The notes under the pieces were generated by a model. That model ran no database searches. It was not told the origin of the DNA and saw nothing but the letters and a program-made list of their open reading frames with translations. This document shows, piece by piece, positions 4,807-5,906 of a stretch of DNA of 5,906 nt. The stretch lies in the NCBI GenBank assembly GCA_031360915.1, contig JANMCE010000328.1, positions 1 through 5,906 of the forward strand, given 5' to 3'. Numbering within the stretch: the stretch's first letter is position 1; every line of letters begins with the position of its first letter. This DNA is from JANMCE01 sp031360915 (GTDB lineage: Bacteria; Actinomycetota; Acidimicrobiia; Acidimicrobiales; Ilumatobacteraceae). A program made the position numbers and the translations under genes.

Positions 4807-5906
4807 ATGTTGGAACGACTGACGCTCGGCCACGAGCACTTTTGGCATCGGCCGCTTCAGGCTCGCATGGATGACTTTGCTGCCATGCGAGACGTTGGCC
4901 CGTTCACCCCCGCCTCAACGTTTAACGAACTGACACAGGAGATCGACAACTACTTCGCGGTCACCCGCTACGCCGAACTGGTGGAAATCAGTCGACGCTC
5001 CCAGGACTTCTGTTCGGGGCGTGGTTCGATCTCCATCATCGACATGCCAAGCGAAGCAGTCGAATTCTTCGGATCATTCATCGCAATGGATGACCCTCGT
5101 CATCATCGTCAGCGCTCCATCGTGGCCCGTTCGTTCACTAGTAAGGCGTTACAAAGCGTTCTCGACTCGGTGGAAACCATCGGCAACGAGGTGATCGATG
5201 ACATGTGCGAGAAGGGCGAGGTCGACCTGGTGGAGGCCATCTCCCAGCCGTTCCCGCTGCTGGTGATATGCGACTTGATGGGCATCCCCCGCAGAGAGTT
5301 TCGCACCGTGCTCGACGCCACCAACGTCATCCTCGGCGCTGGCGATCCGGAGATTCTCGCTGGCCGGGACGCGCTCGGCGCCATACTCGAAGCGGGCATG
5401 ACGTTGACCACGCTCATGAACGAAATCGCCGAGAAGCGGCGCGTCAACCCGACTGACGATCTCACCTCCTCTCTCGTCCACAACACGGTCGGCGAAGACA
5501 TGCTGGCCCCGCATGAGGTCGCGCCGTTCTTCATCCTGCTTGCGGTAGCCGGCAACGACACCACCCGCACCGCCATCAGTCTCGGTATGGATCTCTTGTC
5601 GAAGAACCCCGACCAGCGTCGTATTTGGCAAAACGATATCGACGGCGTCAGTGCCACGGCAGTCGAGGAAATCGTCCGCGTGGCATCGCCCGTCACGTTC
5701 ATGCGTCGCACCGTCACTCGCCCGCTCTCGCTCAGCGGACAGGATTTCAGCGAAGGTGACCGGCTCATTCTGTTTTACGGCGCGGCCAATCGCGACCCGC
5801 GCGTGTTTGACAATCCGGACCGATTCGATGTGCAGCGCGCGGTGAACCCACACGTCGGATTCGGCGGACCCGGGCCCCACTTCTGTCTCGGCGCGCATCT
5901 TGCCCG
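4807..5906 (+). CDS. Cytochrome P450, CYP124-like (methyl-branched lipid/sterol hydroxylase), 3' end outside window
   Basis: This is a heme mono-oxygenase needing ferredoxin and reductase partners. The frame is open to the window end (366 full codons visible; roughly 40 or more residues missing). Landmarks are the I-helix AGNDTTR (248-254), ExxR in EEIVR (Glu288-Arg291), and the heme loop HVGFGGPGPHFCLG with axial Cys360, which carries one extra residue as in CYP124 and CYP125. The stretches EFFGSFIAMDDPRHHRQRSIVARSF, TNVILGAGDPE, DDLTSSLV and PFFILLAVAGNDTTR resemble M. tuberculosis CYP124 as I recall it, which hydroxylates the chain ends of methyl-branched lipids and cholestenone. The start is uncertain: ATG at 4804 or 4807; GGGAG (4799-4803) is three bases before 4807. 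The N terminus is about 15 residues shorter than CYP124. The substrate is not shown by the sequence. Confidence 0.9.
   Translation, partial: MLERLTLGHEHFWHRPLQARMDDFAAMRDVGPFTPASTFNELTQEIDNYFAVTRYAELVEISRRSQDFCSGRGSISIIDMPSEAVEFFGSFIAMDDPRHHRQRSIVARSFTSKALQSVLDSVETIGNEVIDDMCEKGEVDLVEAISQPFPLLVICDLMGIPRREFRTVLDATNVILGAGDPEILAGRDALGAILEAGMTLTTLMNEIAEKRRVNPTDDLTSSLVHNTVGEDMLAPHEVAPFFILLAVAGNDTTRTAISLGMDLLSKNPDQRRIWQNDIDGVSATAVEEIVRVASPVTFMRRTVTRPLSLSGQDFSEGDRLILFYGAANRDPRVFDNPDRFDVQRAVNPHVGFGGPGPHFCLGAHLA

Noticed and set aside
5149..5898. 249-codon minus-strand open frame
   Set aside because: It is the shadow of the P450 gene, whose motifs are unambiguous on the plus strand.

Overview
The window looks like chromosomal DNA from a high-GC actinobacterium (Actinomycetota). 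The evidence is the Mec/CysM cysteine gene pair, a CYP124-like cytochrome P450, a MurD2-type Mur ligase, GC-rich third codon positions, and several starts without a Shine-Dalgarno sequence. The class is not fixed by the sequence; Acidimicrobiia or a mycobacterium-related lineage would fit. No IS element, CRISPR array, tRNA or rRNA was seen.

Layout. (1) 1-1231, plus: the 3' part of a Mur ligase gene, cut by the window edge. Its motifs fit MurD2, the UDP-MurNAc-L-Ala:L-Glu ligase, better than classical MurD. (2) 1232-1499: convergent intergenic DNA with a GC-rich 28-bp palindrome, a 37-bp copy of part of the neighbouring gene, and an 81-bp inverted repeat that resembles a MITE. (3) 1500-3280, minus: a likely operon in the order mec (JAMM peptidase), cysM (O-phosphoserine-type cysteine synthase), then a small lipoprotein gene. 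The lipoprotein start overlaps the cysM stop, but an in-frame TGA interrupts the gene at codon 21. No cysO lies between mec and cysM, unlike the M. tuberculosis arrangement as I recall it. (4) 3281-3316: a 36-bp divergent gap between mec and smpB; neither start has a Shine-Dalgarno sequence. (5) 3317-3796, plus: smpB, the trans-translation factor; no ssrA is visible. (6) 3797-3944: a structured spacer with four copies of a 10-bp motif arranged a-b-a'-b', followed by an 8-bp-stem hairpin. (7) 3945-4751, plus: an NlpC/P60-type peptidoglycan hydrolase with a C-terminal peptidoglycan-binding domain and no signal peptide. (8) 4807 to the end, plus: a CYP124-like P450, cut by the right edge just after the heme-ligand cysteine.

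Functionally, the minus-strand genes form a cysteine module: Mec would release cysteine from a sulfur-carrier protein that CysM has charged. The plus-strand genes serve cell-wall precursor synthesis, ribosome rescue, wall hydrolysis and lipid or sterol oxidation, with no obvious shared pathway. The most unusual items are the interlocked repeats after smpB, the interrupted lipoprotein gene with its 37-bp partial copy, the missing cysO, and the signal-less hydrolase. No complete undescribed system could be shown.
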